From assembly GCF_900116605.1 (NCBI RefSeq), contig NZ_FPBC01000001.1:124001-188000 (forward strand): a stretch of DNA of 64,000 nt, in the 5' to 3' direction. The first letter of the stretch is position 1, and each line of letters starts with the position of its first letter. Positions 47,254 through 58,262 of this stretch are shown here, piece by piece. The DNA comes from Pseudomonas marincola (GTDB lineage: Bacteria > Pseudomonadota > Gammaproteobacteria > Pseudomonadales > Pseudomonadaceae). The position numbers were made by a program, and so were the translations under genes. The notes beneath the pieces are model-generated. The model was not told the origin of the DNA. It did not search any database and saw nothing but the letters and a program-made list of their open reading frames with translations.

Positions 47254-47369
47254 GGATCAGAAGATTCCTGAAGTTCGAAAAATTTGAAAGGCGCATCCGC
47301 CTGACGTGGCACCGCTATATATAGTGGCGATAGAGCCGAGGTCAAGCACAGTAATTGCGCGACAGTGAC

Positions 47370-47606
47370 TCAGGGACGGTCGAAAAGTGGCGTATGCGCC
47401 TCAACCAGAGCGAATCGAGGGACACTTTCACCCTCAACTGTAACGTGACTGCAGAACATTTCCAGCGGACGCACCCAAATCCCGTATTCACCATACAGGG
47501 CTTGATAGACCACGACCTGCTCTTGTGTTTCAGAATGCCTGGCCACGCCGATAACGCGATACTCGGGGCCTTTATAATGGCGATACAGTCCGGGTTGCAA
47601 ATCCAT
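47370..47606 (-). CDS. DUF1653 family protein
   Basis: 78 residues starting MDLQPGLYRHYKGPEYRVIGVARHSE, the DUF1653 signature, with VVVYQALYGEYGIWVRPLEMF. Function is unknown. ATG 47606 has AAGGA 8 nt upstream; longer in-frame codons extend back into fadA and are not conserved. A terminator separates it from fadA. Confidence 0.9.
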   Translation of the reverse strand: MDLQPGLYRHYKGPEYRVIGVARHSETQEQVVVYQALYGEYGIWVRPLEMFCSHVTVEGESVPRFALVEAHTPLFDRP

Positions 47607-47647
47607 CGTGATAATCCTTGAAAAAAATCTGACGCCGGACAAACAAA

Positions 47648-47672
47648 AACCGGGGCACTTGGCCCCGGTTTG
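47648..47672. terminator. fadBA operon terminator
   Basis: AAACCGGGGC and GCCCCGGTTT form a 10-bp stem around a 5-nt loop, followed on the minus strand by TTTTGTTTG, 15 nt after the fadA stop. Confidence 0.85.
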
Positions 47673-47686
47673 ATGCCAGCTAACGC

Positions 47687-48877
<1,191 letters not shown>

Positions 48878-48892
48878 TTAATCTGTCCGCTA

Positions 48893-51040
48893 TTAACCGA
48901 AAAACTTCTGGCCGTTTTTAGCCATTTCACGCAGTTTTTCGGTCGGCTGGTACAGCGCACCCAGTTCGGCATACTTGTCGGCCAGGGCAACGAATTCGGC
49001 AACACCAATGCTGTCGATGTAACGCAGCGCACCACCACGGAATGGAGGGAAGCCAATACCGTAGATCAGGCCCATATCGGCCTCAGCAGCGGTATCCACA
49101 ATGCCGTCTTCCAGGCAGCGTACGGTTTCCATGCACAGCGGAATCATCATGAAGTTGATGATGTCTTCGTCAGTCAGTTCGCGTTCTTCGCGGATGATCT
49201 GCTTGAGCAGCTCATACGACTGCGGATCAACGACTTTCTTCGGCTTGCCGCGCTTGTCAGTCTCGTAAGCGTAGAAACCTTTACCATTTTTCTGACCAAG
49301 GCGATCGGCTTCGTACATCACGTCTACCGCGGTACGGCCTTCTACAGCCATGCGATCCGGGAAGCCTTCAGCCATTACGTCACGGCCGTGGTGGCCAGTG
49401 TCGATGCCGACAACGTCAGACAGGTACGCCGGGCCCATTGGCCAGCCGAACTTTTCCATGACTTTGTCGATACGGGTGAAATCAACGCCGAACTCAAGCA
49501 GCTTGGAGAAGCCACCGAAGTACGGGAACAGTACACGGTTGACCAGGAAGCCCGGGCAATCATTAACCACAACCGGGGTCTTACCCATCTTCTTGGCGTA
49601 GGCAACAGTAGTCGCGATAGCCACGTCGCCCGACTTCTCGCCACGGATAACCTCAACCAGCGGCATCATGTGTACCGGGTTGAAGAAGTGCATGCCACAG
49701 AAGTTTTCCGGACGCTTGAGGGCCTTGGCCAGCAAGCTGATGGAAATGGTCGAGGTGTTGGAGGTGAGAATGGCGTCTTCACGCACCACGCCTTCAACTT
49801 CAGCCAATACGGCTTGCTTGACCTTCGGGTTCTCGACAACGGCTTCTACAACGATATCGGCGTTGCCGAAATCGCCGTAAGACATGGTCGGGCGAATAGC
49901 GTTAAGCGCCTCAGCCATTTTCGCCGGAGTCAGACGGCCTTTCTCAACGCGCTTGCCAAGCAGCTTGGACGCTTCGTTGAGGCCAGTCTGGATACCGTCT
50001 TCACGGATGTCCTTCATCAGGATCGGCGTGCCTTTGACGGCCGACTGATAGGCAATACCGCCGCCCATGATGCCAGCGCCGAGTACGGCAGCCAGTTTCA
50101 CGTCTTTGGCGATTTCGTCGTGGTGCTTGGCTTTTTTCTTCAGTTCCTGATCGTTCAGGAACAGGCCAATCAAGCTGGCAGCAACCGAAGTCTTGGCCAG
50201 TTTGACGAAGCCTGCCGCTTCAACTTCCAGCGCTTTGTCGCGGCCGAAGTTTGCAGCTTTCTGAATGGTTTTGATCGCTTCAACCGGCGCCGGGTAGTTC
50301 GGGCCAGCTTGACCGGCAACAAAACCCTTGGCGGTTTCAAATGCCATCATCTGCTCGATGGCATTGAGCTTGATCTTATCCAGCTTCGGCTGACGCTTGG
50401 CCTTGTAATCCAGCTCGCCGGAAATGGCGCGCTTGATCAGGTCCAGAGCTGCGGCCTGGAGCTTGTCCGGAGCAACCACAGCATCGACAGCGCCTGCTTT
50501 GAGGGCGTCTTCAGCACGGTTTTCCTTGCTCGCAGCAATCCACTCAATGGCGTTATCAGTACCGATCAGGCGTGGCAGGCGCACAGTGCCGCCGAAGCCC
50601 GGGTAGATACCCAGCTTAACTTCTGGCAGGCCGACTTTAGCGGTGGCCGACATGACGCGGTAATCCGCAGCCAGGCACATTTCGAAGCCGCCGCCCAGTG
50701 CGATGCCGTTGATGGCCGCAACTGTCGGAACATTAAGGTCTTCGAAGTCGCTGAAAATCTTGTTGGCTTCAAGGTTGCCGGCGACCAGCTCTTCATCAGG
50801 CAGCTTGAAGTTTTCAACGAACTCGGTGATATCGGCGCCGACGATGAATACGTCTTTGCCGCTGGTAACAATCACGCCTTTGATCGAACCATCGGCCTTG
50901 ATTGCATCAACGCTCTGACGCAGTTCGTTAAGGGTTAGACGGTTGAACTTGTTGACGGACTCACCCTTGAGGTCGAAATTCAATTCGACGATGCCACTCT
51001 CAAGAGCCTTAACCGTGATGGCTTTACCTTCGTAAATCAT
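48893..51040 (-). CDS. fadB: Fatty-acid oxidation complex alpha subunit FadB
   Basis: A 715-residue multifunctional enzyme. The N-terminal enoyl-CoA hydratase/isomerase domain has [17 protein letters not shown] and [16 protein letters not shown] (two catalytic Glu). The central NAD-binding domain has [16 protein letters not shown], and two C-terminal 3-hydroxyacyl-CoA dehydrogenase domains follow ([15 protein letters not shown]). ATG 51040 (GGAG upstream) is preferred to TTG 51043. It is a probable PsrA target by analogy with P. aeruginosa. Confidence 0.97.
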   Translation of the reverse strand: MIYEGKAITVKALESGIVELNFDLKGESVNKFNRLTLNELRQSVDAIKADGSIKGVIVTSGKDVFIVGADITEFVENFKLPDEELVAGNLEANKIFSDFEDLNVPTVAAINGIALGGGFEMCLAADYRVMSATAKVGLPEVKLGIYPGFGGTVRLPRLIGTDNAIEWIAASKENRAEDALKAGAVDAVVAPDKLQAAALDLIKRAISGELDYKAKRQPKLDKIKLNAIEQMMAFETAKGFVAGQAGPNYPAPVEAIKTIQKAANFGRDKALEVEAAGFVKLAKTSVAASLIGLFLNDQELKKKAKHHDEIAKDVKLAAVLGAGIMGGGIAYQSAVKGTPILMKDIREDGIQTGLNEASKLLGKRVEKGRLTPAKMAEALNAIRPTMSYGDFGNADIVVEAVVENPKVKQAVLAEVEGVVREDAILTSNTSTISISLLAKALKRPENFCGMHFFNPVHMMPLVEVIRGEKSGDVAIATTVAYAKKMGKTPVVVNDCPGFLVNRVLFPYFGGFSKLLEFGVDFTRIDKVMEKFGWPMGPAYLSDVVGIDTGHHGRDVMAEGFPDRMAVEGRTAVDVMYEADRLGQKNGKGFYAYETDKRGKPKKVVDPQSYELLKQIIREERELTDEDIINFMMIPLCMETVRCLEDGIVDTAAEADMGLIYGIGFPPFRGGALRYIDSIGVAEFVALADKYAELGALYQPTEKLREMAKNGQKFFG

Positions 51041-51187
51041 CAACTGATCTCCACGGTATGGAAGCTAAACAGTACACATCGGTGCCTACTGACCAACCAG
51101 CGTGCGGGTAAAAACCCTTAAAGTCGCTAATTGCCCAGAACACCCGCCGACGCGATATTCGGAACAAGTGACCTTGCCTTATTCAGG

Positions 51188-51214
51188 CAAACGGTCAATT
51201 CATACGCCCGTTTG
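51188..51214. promoter_or_regulatory. fadB: Inverted repeat upstream of fadB
   Basis: CAAACGG (51188-51194) and CCGTTTG (51208-51214) are perfect 7-bp arms 150-175 nt before fadB. The half-sites match those of PsrA, but the 13-nt spacer is too long for the usual site, so binding is uncertain. Confidence 0.35.
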
Positions 51215-51459
51215 ATTTGGGTAGCACACCTTCACGGAAATCCCCGTGATTGTCAATTGCCACACAACGACTCCAATCCTTTATAGCGCTGCAAATTGCA
51301 GTTTCAGGCTGCTCTGCAATTGCTTCAAAAGCATTATCATCAATGGCAATGAAGCACTATTTCATATTTACCAGCCGTTACCAGTGCAATTTTCCGAACA
51401 ACGCCGCAGAGCCCGGACGGAACCTGATAAAGCAGCTAGCAGCCACACGCAGCACGGCT

Positions 51460-51487
51460 TTGTTGTCTCAGCGGGCTATGCCATAAT
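51460..51487 (+). promoter_or_regulatory. Sigma70-like promoter of a candidate sRNA
   Basis: TTGTTG (51460-51465) and CATAAT (51482-51487) are spaced by 16 bp and would start RNA near 51494. Confidence 0.45.
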
Positions 51488-51493
51488 GGCTGA

Positions 51494-51712
51494 CTGCCTG
51501 ATCTTGGCTTTGGACATCCCTGTAAGTTTGGGACAGTCCTCGACGCACAATGTTTCAATTGCGTCTAAAGTGAATGCACGGTCGCCAACGCTGACCGTCG
51601 AAATAGCCGCTATTGATTACAGTGCAAAATTGATAGCGAAGATTTCGCTGAAAAGAATTCCGGCCTGCCTGGCCAACCCTAAAGCCCAGTGGCAGCACTG
51701 GGCTTTTTCTTT
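51494..51712 (+). ncRNA. Candidate small RNA between fadB and a hypothetical gene
   Basis: A promoter-like element ends at 51487, and a strong intrinsic terminator (stem 51681-51706, then TTCTTTT) lies 190 nt later in the same direction. No credible protein lies between them. A frame starting at 51246 crosses the whole unit, including the hairpin, and has no family-like pattern. The T-run is only good on the plus strand, so a rightward transcript of about 200-220 nt is inferred. I do not recognise it as a named Pseudomonas sRNA. Confidence 0.45.
51681..51712 (+). terminator. Strong intrinsic terminator
   Basis: AAAGCCCAGTG-GCAG-CACTGGGCTTT is a perfect 11-bp stem followed by TTCTTTT on the plus strand. 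Confidence 0.9.
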
Positions 51713-51745
51713 TGCGCTAATAAACCGCGCAACCGCTGCCTTGGG

Positions 51746-52183
51746 CTAGGCGTGCGCCTTGAGGAAAGTGGCGATTTTCTCCAGATCGCCCGGCTTGCCG
51801 GCCTCGCCCCAGCAAATACCGACCATCTGCGCATTGGCTTCTGCTTTATAAACATCCGCCGGCAACTCGGCCAACGCGGCCGCGAGCGCAGGGTCCGCAC
51901 AAGGCTCACGCCACTGATTAAGCCAATTACCAGCGCCATCTTGCCAAAAGCACCAATGCTCGCGCCGCCCACGCAGGCGTGAACGGTGATATTGCGGGCA
52001 GGAATCGAGCGGTTTATTTTCCAACCAGTAAGGCCACTCTTGCCGTGAAAGCTGCATGATGAGGCCCATTCGCCGGGCTTCGGTGCGAACATCCATACGC
52101 CCGCGCAACCGGCGCGAAGGCATCAACATTGCGAACGGGCTCAACACACAAAAAAGCAAGATTAGTATTATCCAAAAGTTCAT
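51746..52183 (-). CDS. Hypothetical membrane-anchored protein
   Basis: 145 residues. An N-terminal helix (MNFWIILILLFCVLSPFAMLM, 1-21) is followed by a basic segment and a soluble domain with several Trp (EWPYWLEN, EHWCFWQDGAGNWLNQW). No known motif. ATG 52183 fits the signal-anchor. The same kind of gene is found beside the stress protein in other pseudomonads. Function is unknown. Confidence 0.75.
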   Translation of the reverse strand: MNFWIILILLFCVLSPFAMLMPSRRLRGRMDVRTEARRMGLIMQLSRQEWPYWLENKPLDSCPQYHRSRLRGRREHWCFWQDGAGNWLNQWREPCADPALAAALAELPADVYKAEANAQMVGICWGEAGKPGDLEKIATFLKAHA

Positions 52184-52270
52184 TGCATGTAGCCCATTGA
52201 GAAATGCCTGTGTAAGGTGAATAAAACAGCCATACTTATTACTATCGGTCACTCTTATAAGGAGTTCCCC

Positions 52271-52711
52271 ATGTCCTACCAGCATATTATGGTCGCCGTC
52301 GACTTAACCGAAGAGTGCGACCCGGTAATGAAACGTGCAGTAGCGCTCGCCGATGGCACGCATGCCAAGCTGTCGGTGGTTCACGTTGTAGAGCCAATGG
52401 CGATGGCCTTTGGTGGCGATGTGCCGATGGACCTGTCGATGTTGCAGCAGCAACAGTTTGATCAGGCTCGCGAGCGCCTTGATGCATTCTCGACCAAATA
52501 CCCGCAGCTGCTCGCCGATCAACGCCACCTGACCTACGGCCAGCCGCGTCAGGAGATCCACAAGCTTGCGGAAGAGCAAGGCTGCGACCTGATCATCGTC
52601 GGCAGCCACGGTCGTCATGGTCTCGCCCTGCTGCTCGGCTCGACCGCCAATGACGTGCTGCACGGTGCACCTTGCGATGTACTCGCAGTACGCCTGAAAA
52701 AAGATTCATAA
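52271..52711 (+). CDS. Universal stress protein, UspA family
   Basis: 146 residues beginning MSYQHIMVAVDLTEECDPVM, with the C-terminal nucleotide-binding motif GSHGRHGLALLLGSTANDVLHGAPCDVLAV, close to the ATP-binding G-2x-G-9x-G(S/T) pattern. It is a cytoplasmic stress protein. AAGGAG lies 7 nt before ATG 52271. Single gene. Confidence 0.93.
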   Translation: MSYQHIMVAVDLTEECDPVMKRAVALADGTHAKLSVVHVVEPMAMAFGGDVPMDLSMLQQQQFDQARERLDAFSTKYPQLLADQRHLTYGQPRQEIHKLAEEQGCDLIIVGSHGRHGLALLLGSTANDVLHGAPCDVLAVRLKKDS

Positions 52712-52727
52712 GCGCTTTGTAGATTCC

Positions 52728-52752
52728 ACCCGCCTGCTCCCCGCAGGCGGGT
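52728..52752. terminator. GC-rich hairpin between the Usp gene and uup
   Basis: ACCCGCCTGC-TCCCC-GCAGGCGGGT is a perfect 10-bp stem between convergent genes, without a T-run. Confidence 0.5.
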
Positions 52753-52759
52753 AGCCTGA

Positions 52760-54682
52760 TCAGCCTTCCAGTTCCGCCCAACGCTCAACCAGCGCATCCA
52801 ACTCAGCCTGCTTGGTTTCCACTGTGGCCAGTACGGCGGCGGTCTTGTCGGCGGCTTGCTGATAAAACGCCGGATCAGAAATCTGCTCTTGCAGCGCAGC
52901 CAGCTCGGCTTCCAACTGATCGATTTGCCCCGGAATTGCTTCCAGTTCACGCTGCAGCTTGTAGCTCAATTTCTTTTTCGCCGGCGCTGGCTGCTCAACC
53001 ACCGGAGCGGCTGGTTCAACTGGCGCCTCAACCACTGCCGAGGCCAGTTCTGCCTTGCCCGACTTGGTTTCACCGACGCCCAGCAAACGTGCCGAGCCAC
53101 CCTGACGCAGCCAGTCCTGATAACCACCAACGTACTCACGCACACGGCCTTCACCTTCAAACACCAAGGTGCTGGTCACGACGTTGTCGAGGAATGCCCG
53201 GTCGTGGCTGACCATCAGCACAGTGCCCGGGAATGTCAGCAAGACTTCTTCAAGCAGCTCAAGGGTCTCGACGTCGAGGTCGTTGGTTGGTTCATCGAGC
53301 ACCAGCAGGTTGGCGGGCTTGCTGAACAGCTTGGCCAGCAACAAGCGCGCACGCTCACCACCCGACAGCGCTTTAACCGGCGTGCGGGCACGCTGCGGGC
53401 TGAACAGGAAGTCGCCAAGATAACTGAGCACGTGACGGTTTTGGCCGTCGATCTCGATGAAGTCGCGACCTTCAGCCACGTTATCGATTACGGTTTTTTC
53501 CAGATCCAGCTGATGACGCAACTGGTCGAAGTACGCCACATCAATGCGCGTACCTTCGGTAACGCTGCCGCTGGTAGGCTGCAGGCCGCCCAGCATCAGC
53601 TTCAACAGGGTGGTTTTGCCGGTACCGTTAGCGCCCAGCAGACCAATACGGTCGCCACGCTGCAGCACCATTGAGAAATCCTTGACCAGAAATGGGCCGC
53701 CCGGATGCGCAAAGCTGACGTCTTCCAACACCATGACTTGCTTGCCTGACTTCTCGGCAGTTTCCAGCTGGATGTTGGCCTTGCCGGTACGCTCGCGGCG
53801 CTCACTGCGCTCAACACGCAATGCTTTAAGGGCACGAACACGGCCCTCGTTACGGGTGCGACGGGCTTTGATGCCCTGACGAATCCACACTTCTTCCTGG
53901 GCCAGACGCTTGTCGAACAGCGCATTCGCTGTTTCTTCAGCCGCCAGCGTTGCTTCTTTATGCACGAGGAAGCTGGCGTAATCGCCGTTCCAGTCGATCA
54001 GGCCGCCACGGTCCAGCTCAAGGATGCGCGTGGCCAGATTTTGCAGAAATGAACGGTCGTGGGTAATGAACAGAACCGCGCCCTGAAACCCGGTCAAAGC
54101 CTCTTCCAGCCAGGCGATTGCACCGATGTCCAGGTGGTTGGTTGGCTCGTCGAGCAACAGCAAATCCGGCTCGGATACCAGCGCCTGCGCCAGCAGCACG
54201 CGACGACGCCAGCCACCAGAAAGCTCGGCCAGGGTTTTGTCGGCCGGCAATTGCAGGCGGCTCAGGGTGCTGTCGACCAGTTGCTGCAAGCGCCAGCCGT
54301 CACGGGCTTCAAGGTCTTGCTGGACATGCATGAGCTTGTCTAGATCGGCATCGCTGTGAATGTTCTGGCTGAGGTGATGGTATTCGGCGAGCAATGCACC
54401 CACGCCATCCAGACCTTCCGCCACCACATCAAATACAGTGCGGCCATCGGCGACCGGCAACTCTTGCGGCAGCTCACCGATTTTCAGCCCGGGCGCGCGC
54501 CATACAGCGCCGTCATCGGGTTTCTGATCGCCCTTGACCAACTTGAGCATGCTCGACTTGCCCGTGCCGTTGCGGCCAATGATGCACACGCGTTCGCCAC
54601 GGGCAATCTGCCAAGACACCTTGTCCAGCAGCGGCGATGCGCCGTAGGCCAGGGAGATATCGGTGAACTTAAGCAGGGTCAT
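52760..54682 (-). CDS. uup: ABC-F ATPase Uup
   Basis: A 640-residue cytoplasmic ABC-F protein with two ATPase domains and no membrane part. First domain: GRNGTGKSSMLKL, LSGGWRRRVLLAQAL, LLLLDEPTNHLD. Second: GANGTGKTTLLKL, LSGGERARLLLAKLF, LLVLDEPTNDLD. The C-terminal coiled coil (about 565-640) binds DNA in E. coli Uup. ABC-F proteins act on the ribosome, and Uup affects transposon excision. ATG 54682 begins MTLLKFTDISLAYG. Confidence 0.94.
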   Translation of the reverse strand: MTLLKFTDISLAYGASPLLDKVSWQIARGERVCIIGRNGTGKSSMLKLVKGDQKPDDGAVWRAPGLKIGELPQELPVADGRTVFDVVAEGLDGVGALLAEYHHLSQNIHSDADLDKLMHVQQDLEARDGWRLQQLVDSTLSRLQLPADKTLAELSGGWRRRVLLAQALVSEPDLLLLDEPTNHLDIGAIAWLEEALTGFQGAVLFITHDRSFLQNLATRILELDRGGLIDWNGDYASFLVHKEATLAAEETANALFDKRLAQEEVWIRQGIKARRTRNEGRVRALKALRVERSERRERTGKANIQLETAEKSGKQVMVLEDVSFAHPGGPFLVKDFSMVLQRGDRIGLLGANGTGKTTLLKLMLGGLQPTSGSVTEGTRIDVAYFDQLRHQLDLEKTVIDNVAEGRDFIEIDGQNRHVLSYLGDFLFSPQRARTPVKALSGGERARLLLAKLFSKPANLLVLDEPTNDLDVETLELLEEVLLTFPGTVLMVSHDRAFLDNVVTSTLVFEGEGRVREYVGGYQDWLRQGGSARLLGVGETKSGKAELASAVVEAPVEPAAPVVEQPAPAKKKLSYKLQRELEAIPGQIDQLEAELAALQEQISDPAFYQQAADKTAAVLATVETKQAELDALVERWAELEG

Positions 54683-54985
54683 AACAAGCCTCAACAGTGC
54701 GGCGATGACATTGGCCTGATGGGTTACTGCGCTTGAATGCACCTAAGCCGCAGAACCGCTGAAGCCGAGGGAGGCCATCGCGAAAACTAATAGTTGCCGG
54801 CGCAACACGCTCAGCAAAACTGGGCGCGCATTCTACCCGAGATAGCGCAAGCCTACCCGGGCATTTTTCCGCCTTTACACGTTAAGCCGACCATCTGCCT
54901 TTCGTCCGACCCCAGCAAACAGCTAAGCTAGGGTCATTCGGCGCTATGTTCAGCGTGCGCCCCACATGCCAACTCAGGAAGAGTC

Positions 54986-56917
54986 ATGTTCTGTCGCCCT
55001 TTCACTCTGATTTCTTGCATTGTTCTCTCTTTAAGTTCAATCGCATCGGCTCAGGCTGCGAGCCTCAGCCAGCAACGTCAATACTATGATGAGGCCAAAC
55101 GTGCTCTGGCCAAGGGCGACGACGGCCCGTATCGCCGTTACGCCAGCGCCCTCAGCGGCTACCCGCTGACACCCTATCTGGCATACGACGAATTGACCGC
55201 CCGCCTGAAAAGCGCCAGCAATCAGGAAATCGAAGCGTTTCTCGCCAAGCATGGTGATTTGCCTCAGGCCAGCTGGATGAAACTGCGTTGGTTGCGCTGG
55301 CTTGCCCAACGCGGCGATTGGGCGACGTTCGAAACCTATTACGATCCATCGCTGAATTTCACTGAACTCGACTGCCTGCACGGCCAGTATCAGCTAAGCC
55401 ACGGCATGCTCGAAGAAGGCGATGCCACGGCGAAGAAACTCTGGCTGGTCGGCAAGTCGCAACCCAACGCGTGTGACCCGATGTTCGAGCAATGGGCTGC
55501 GACCGGCAAGCTCACCGAGGATCTGCGCTGGCAGCGCGCCAAACTGGCTGTAGAGCGAGGCAACTACGGTCTGGCCACGTACCTGAGCAAAACCATGCCA
55601 ACCCTCGGCGGTCGCGCGCAACTGATGGTCGATGTTGCGCAGAAGCCGCAAATCCTCAGCCAGACCAACCGTTTCCTGCCCGCCGATGCAGCAATGGCTG
55701 ACGTGGTAGGTTTGGGCCTGCGCCGCTTGGCACGCCAAGACCCGGAAAAAGCCCTGAGCCTGCTCGATGGCTACAGTTCGCGCATGCATTTTTCTGAATC
55801 CGAAAAGCTGGCGATTGCCCGTTCGATTGGCTTATCAATGGCCAAGAACTTCGACCCGCGCGCACTGCCGGTCATGGCCAAATACGATCCGGACATGCGT
55901 GACGACAACGTCAGCGAATGGCGCGCACGCCTGCTGCTGCGCTTTGGTCGCTGGGATGAAGCCCACAAGCTGACCGAGAACATGCCCAAGGAACTGGCTC
56001 AGACCAGCCGCTGGCGTTACTGGCAGGCCCGCAGCCTGCAACTCGCGGAGCCGAACAGTACCGAGCCGGCCAAGCTGTATCGCAGCCTCGCCACCGAGCG
56101 CGACTTTTACGGTTTCATGGCGGCCGATCAGGTCAAACTGCCCTATTCGTTGAATAACCAGCCAATGAAGCTCGACCCCAGCGTCGTCGCCAAGGTACGC
56201 AACACGCCCGGCATTCAGCGGGCGCTGGAGTTTCATGACCGTGGCGAAATCGTCAACGGCCGCCGCGAGTGGTATCACGTAAGCCGCCGCTTCAGCCGCG
56301 AAGAACTGGTTGCCCAGGCGCGTCTGGCCTACTCGATGCAATGGTATTTCCCAGCCATCCGCACGCTCGGCCAAGCGCAATACTGGGACGATCTGGATGT
56401 ACGCTTCCCGGTGATCTATCGCAAAGAGCTCACCCGCGAAGCCAAGAAGCGCGGCCTGCATTCCAGCTGGGTGTTTGCCATTACCCGTCAGGAAAGTGCG
56501 TTTATGGCCGATGCACGCTCACCGGCTGGCGCAATGGGCTTGATGCAGCTGATGCCGGCCACCGCCAAAGAGACGGCGCGTCGTTACGACATCCCGCTGG
56601 GCTCAGCGAATCAGGTCTTGGTGCCCGACACCAATATCCAGCTAGGCGCGGCGTACATGAACCAGATTTACGGCCAGTTCAATGGCAACCGCGTACTCGC
56701 TACGGCGGCATACAACGCCGGGCCGGGTCGTGTGCGTCAGTGGCTACGAGGCAGCGATCACTTGGCGTATGACGTTTGGGTGGAAAACATTCCTTACGAT
56801 GAAACCCGTAAGTACGTGCAGAACGTGCTGACTTATGCAGTGATTTACGGCAAGAAACTCAACCTGCCACAACCACTGATTGGCTGGAACGAACGCTACT
56901 TCGACGACCAGCAATAA
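54986..56917 (+). CDS. slt: Soluble lytic murein transglycosylase Slt
   Basis: A 643-residue periplasmic enzyme with a signal peptide (1-24), a long superhelical alpha domain (U and L domains, about 25-450), and a C-terminal SLT domain with the catalytic Glu in ITRQESAFMADARSPAGAMG and LMQLMPATAK. It cleaves glycan strands to 1,6-anhydro products. It is a single gene divergent from uup, with AGGAAGAG before the ATG. Confidence 0.95.
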   Translation: MFCRPFTLISCIVLSLSSIASAQAASLSQQRQYYDEAKRALAKGDDGPYRRYASALSGYPLTPYLAYDELTARLKSASNQEIEAFLAKHGDLPQASWMKLRWLRWLAQRGDWATFETYYDPSLNFTELDCLHGQYQLSHGMLEEGDATAKKLWLVGKSQPNACDPMFEQWAATGKLTEDLRWQRAKLAVERGNYGLATYLSKTMPTLGGRAQLMVDVAQKPQILSQTNRFLPADAAMADVVGLGLRRLARQDPEKALSLLDGYSSRMHFSESEKLAIARSIGLSMAKNFDPRALPVMAKYDPDMRDDNVSEWRARLLLRFGRWDEAHKLTENMPKELAQTSRWRYWQARSLQLAEPNSTEPAKLYRSLATERDFYGFMAADQVKLPYSLNNQPMKLDPSVVAKVRNTPGIQRALEFHDRGEIVNGRREWYHVSRRFSREELVAQARLAYSMQWYFPAIRTLGQAQYWDDLDVRFPVIYRKELTREAKKRGLHSSWVFAITRQESAFMADARSPAGAMGLMQLMPATAKETARRYDIPLGSANQVLVPDTNIQLGAAYMNQIYGQFNGNRVLATAAYNAGPGRVRQWLRGSDHLAYDVWVENIPYDETRKYVQNVLTYAVIYGKKLNLPQPLIGWNERYFDDQQ

Positions 56918-56932
56918 CTGGCAAAACGGAAA

Positions 56933-56966
56933 AGATCAGGTGCGGGCAAGCCGCACCTGATCTCTT
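56933..56966. terminator. Terminator between slt and the MOSC gene
   Basis: AGATCAGGTGCGG-GCAAG-CCGCACCTGATCT is a perfect 13-bp stem followed by CTTT on the plus strand, between convergent genes. Confidence 0.8.
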
Positions 56967-57772
56967 TACTCAAGCACCTCGACCGCCATTCCCACCTGCA
57001 ACTCACCTGCACCATCGGCAATCAGGTTCTGGCCGAAATACACCTCGCCTTCGCGCTCACGATAAGTCTTCAAAGTGGTCAACGGTTCGCGATCGGCGCT
57101 GCGCTCACCCGTGGCCGGATCGAGCGTGGTCATGATGCAGCGCGAACAACCCTTGGCCACCCGAAATTCGATTTCGCCAATGCGAATACGCTTCCAGCTG
57201 TCTTCGGCATAAGGCTCAGCGCCGGTAATAACCAGATTCGGCCGGAAACGCAGCATCGGCAGTTCACGCCCGACCCGCGCCGACAAATCATCCAGCGAGG
57301 ACTGCCCAATCAGCAGCAACGGAAAACCATCGGCAAAACCCACCTTGTCGCCCGCCTCGCCATAACCGCTGTCCACTTGCCGGGCACGCGCCTCAGGCAC
57401 ATACACCAAGCGGCAGTCACGCCCGAGAAAACGACTAACCCACTCGGCGGCCTCATCACCGGCATCCGGCACACGAAAGCTGTCGCGCCACACAGTGACG
57501 CCGCGCAAAGCATCTTCTCCGGTCGGCACCGCAACGAACAGCTCAGGCATATTCGGCGCCGTCAGCAGTACGCCATCCTCGCCGCGCCAGTGAACATTCA
57601 TCTGAGTCATCTGCGCCAGCAAGCGCTGCGTCAGGAAGCGCCCAGACTCGGCATCCACCGCCATCCACCGGCGATCACCCTGCAACCCAAGTAAACCGAC
57701 CCTGCTACTATCAAGCAACTGCCCTGCGGCAGATTTCATTGGGTAGCGATACAACGCCGAGAGACGCATCAT
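56966..57772 (-). CDS. MOSC-domain protein (YcbX-like)
   Basis: A 268-residue protein with an N-terminal beta-barrel domain (LSALYRYPMKSAAGQLL) and a C-terminal MOSC domain. The cysteine expected to bind the molybdenum cofactor lies in VAKGCSRCIMTTLDP. E. coli YcbX detoxifies N-hydroxylated bases; similar activity here is inference. ATG 57772 or 57769 is the start, because upstream codons overlap the divergent gene. Its start codon abuts that of the DUF1499 gene on the other strand. The moeA/moaB/mobA cluster nearby fits a Moco role. Confidence 0.88.
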   Translation of the reverse strand: MMRLSALYRYPMKSAAGQLLDSSRVGLLGLQGDRRWMAVDAESGRFLTQRLLAQMTQMNVHWRGEDGVLLTAPNMPELFVAVPTGEDALRGVTVWRDSFRVPDAGDEAAEWVSRFLGRDCRLVYVPEARARQVDSGYGEAGDKVGFADGFPLLLIGQSSLDDLSARVGRELPMLRFRPNLVITGAEPYAEDSWKRIRIGEIEFRVAKGCSRCIMTTLDPATGERSADREPLTTLKTYREREGEVYFGQNLIADGAGELQVGMAVEVLE

Positions 57773-58262
57773 GACAACAGATCCCCGCCTGCAAAAAATT
57801 AAGTTTCGGGCCGCTGGCAAACATTTGCCCAAAGGCCTGCTATTGGCGTGCACATTATTGCTCAGCGCCTGCAGCGGCACGCCAGCTGAAAATCTGGGTG
57901 TTCATAATGGTCAGTTGGCGCCCTGCCCCAGCTCACCCAACTGCGTCAGCAGCCAGGCCAGTGATGCCGACCACAAAGTAGCCCCGCTGCCACTACTTGG
58001 CAGCGCCGAGAACACCCGCGAGACCTTACTGAAACTGATTAACAGCCAGCCCGGCGCACGCCTTGTCGATCAGGATACGTCGTATCTGCGCGCCGAGTAC
58101 ACCAGTGACTTGCTGCGTTTTGTGGACGATGTCGAGTTCATGATTACCGCCAGCGACGTGCAGGTGCGCTCGGCCTCCCGCCTCGGCTATTCCGATTTGG
58201 GAGTGAACCGTAAACGCGTCGAACAACTGCGCCAACGCATGCTGCAATTGCCGCAGCCTTAA
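57771..58262 (+). CDS. DUF1499 lipoprotein
   Basis: 163 residues with a signal segment and lipobox LSAC (lipidated Cys 34). The DUF1499 domain follows (CPSSPNCVSSQASD... YLRAEYTSDLLRFVDDVEFMI... RSASRLGYSDLGVNRKRVEQLR). It is predicted to sit in the outer membrane; function is unknown. Its ATG overlaps the start of the divergent MOSC gene by 2 bp, and its 3' end overlaps the yegS stop by 4 bp. Confidence 0.88.
   Translation: MTTDPRLQKIKFRAAGKHLPKGLLLACTLLLSACSGTPAENLGVHNGQLAPCPSSPNCVSSQASDADHKVAPLPLLGSAENTRETLLKLINSQPGARLVDQDTSYLRAEYTSDLLRFVDDVEFMITASDVQVRSASRLGYSDLGVNRKRVEQLRQRMLQLPQP

Noticed and set aside
51246..51749. 167-codon open frame between fadB and the hypothetical gene
   Set aside because: It reads through a promoter-like element and a strong terminator hairpin, with no conserved pattern.
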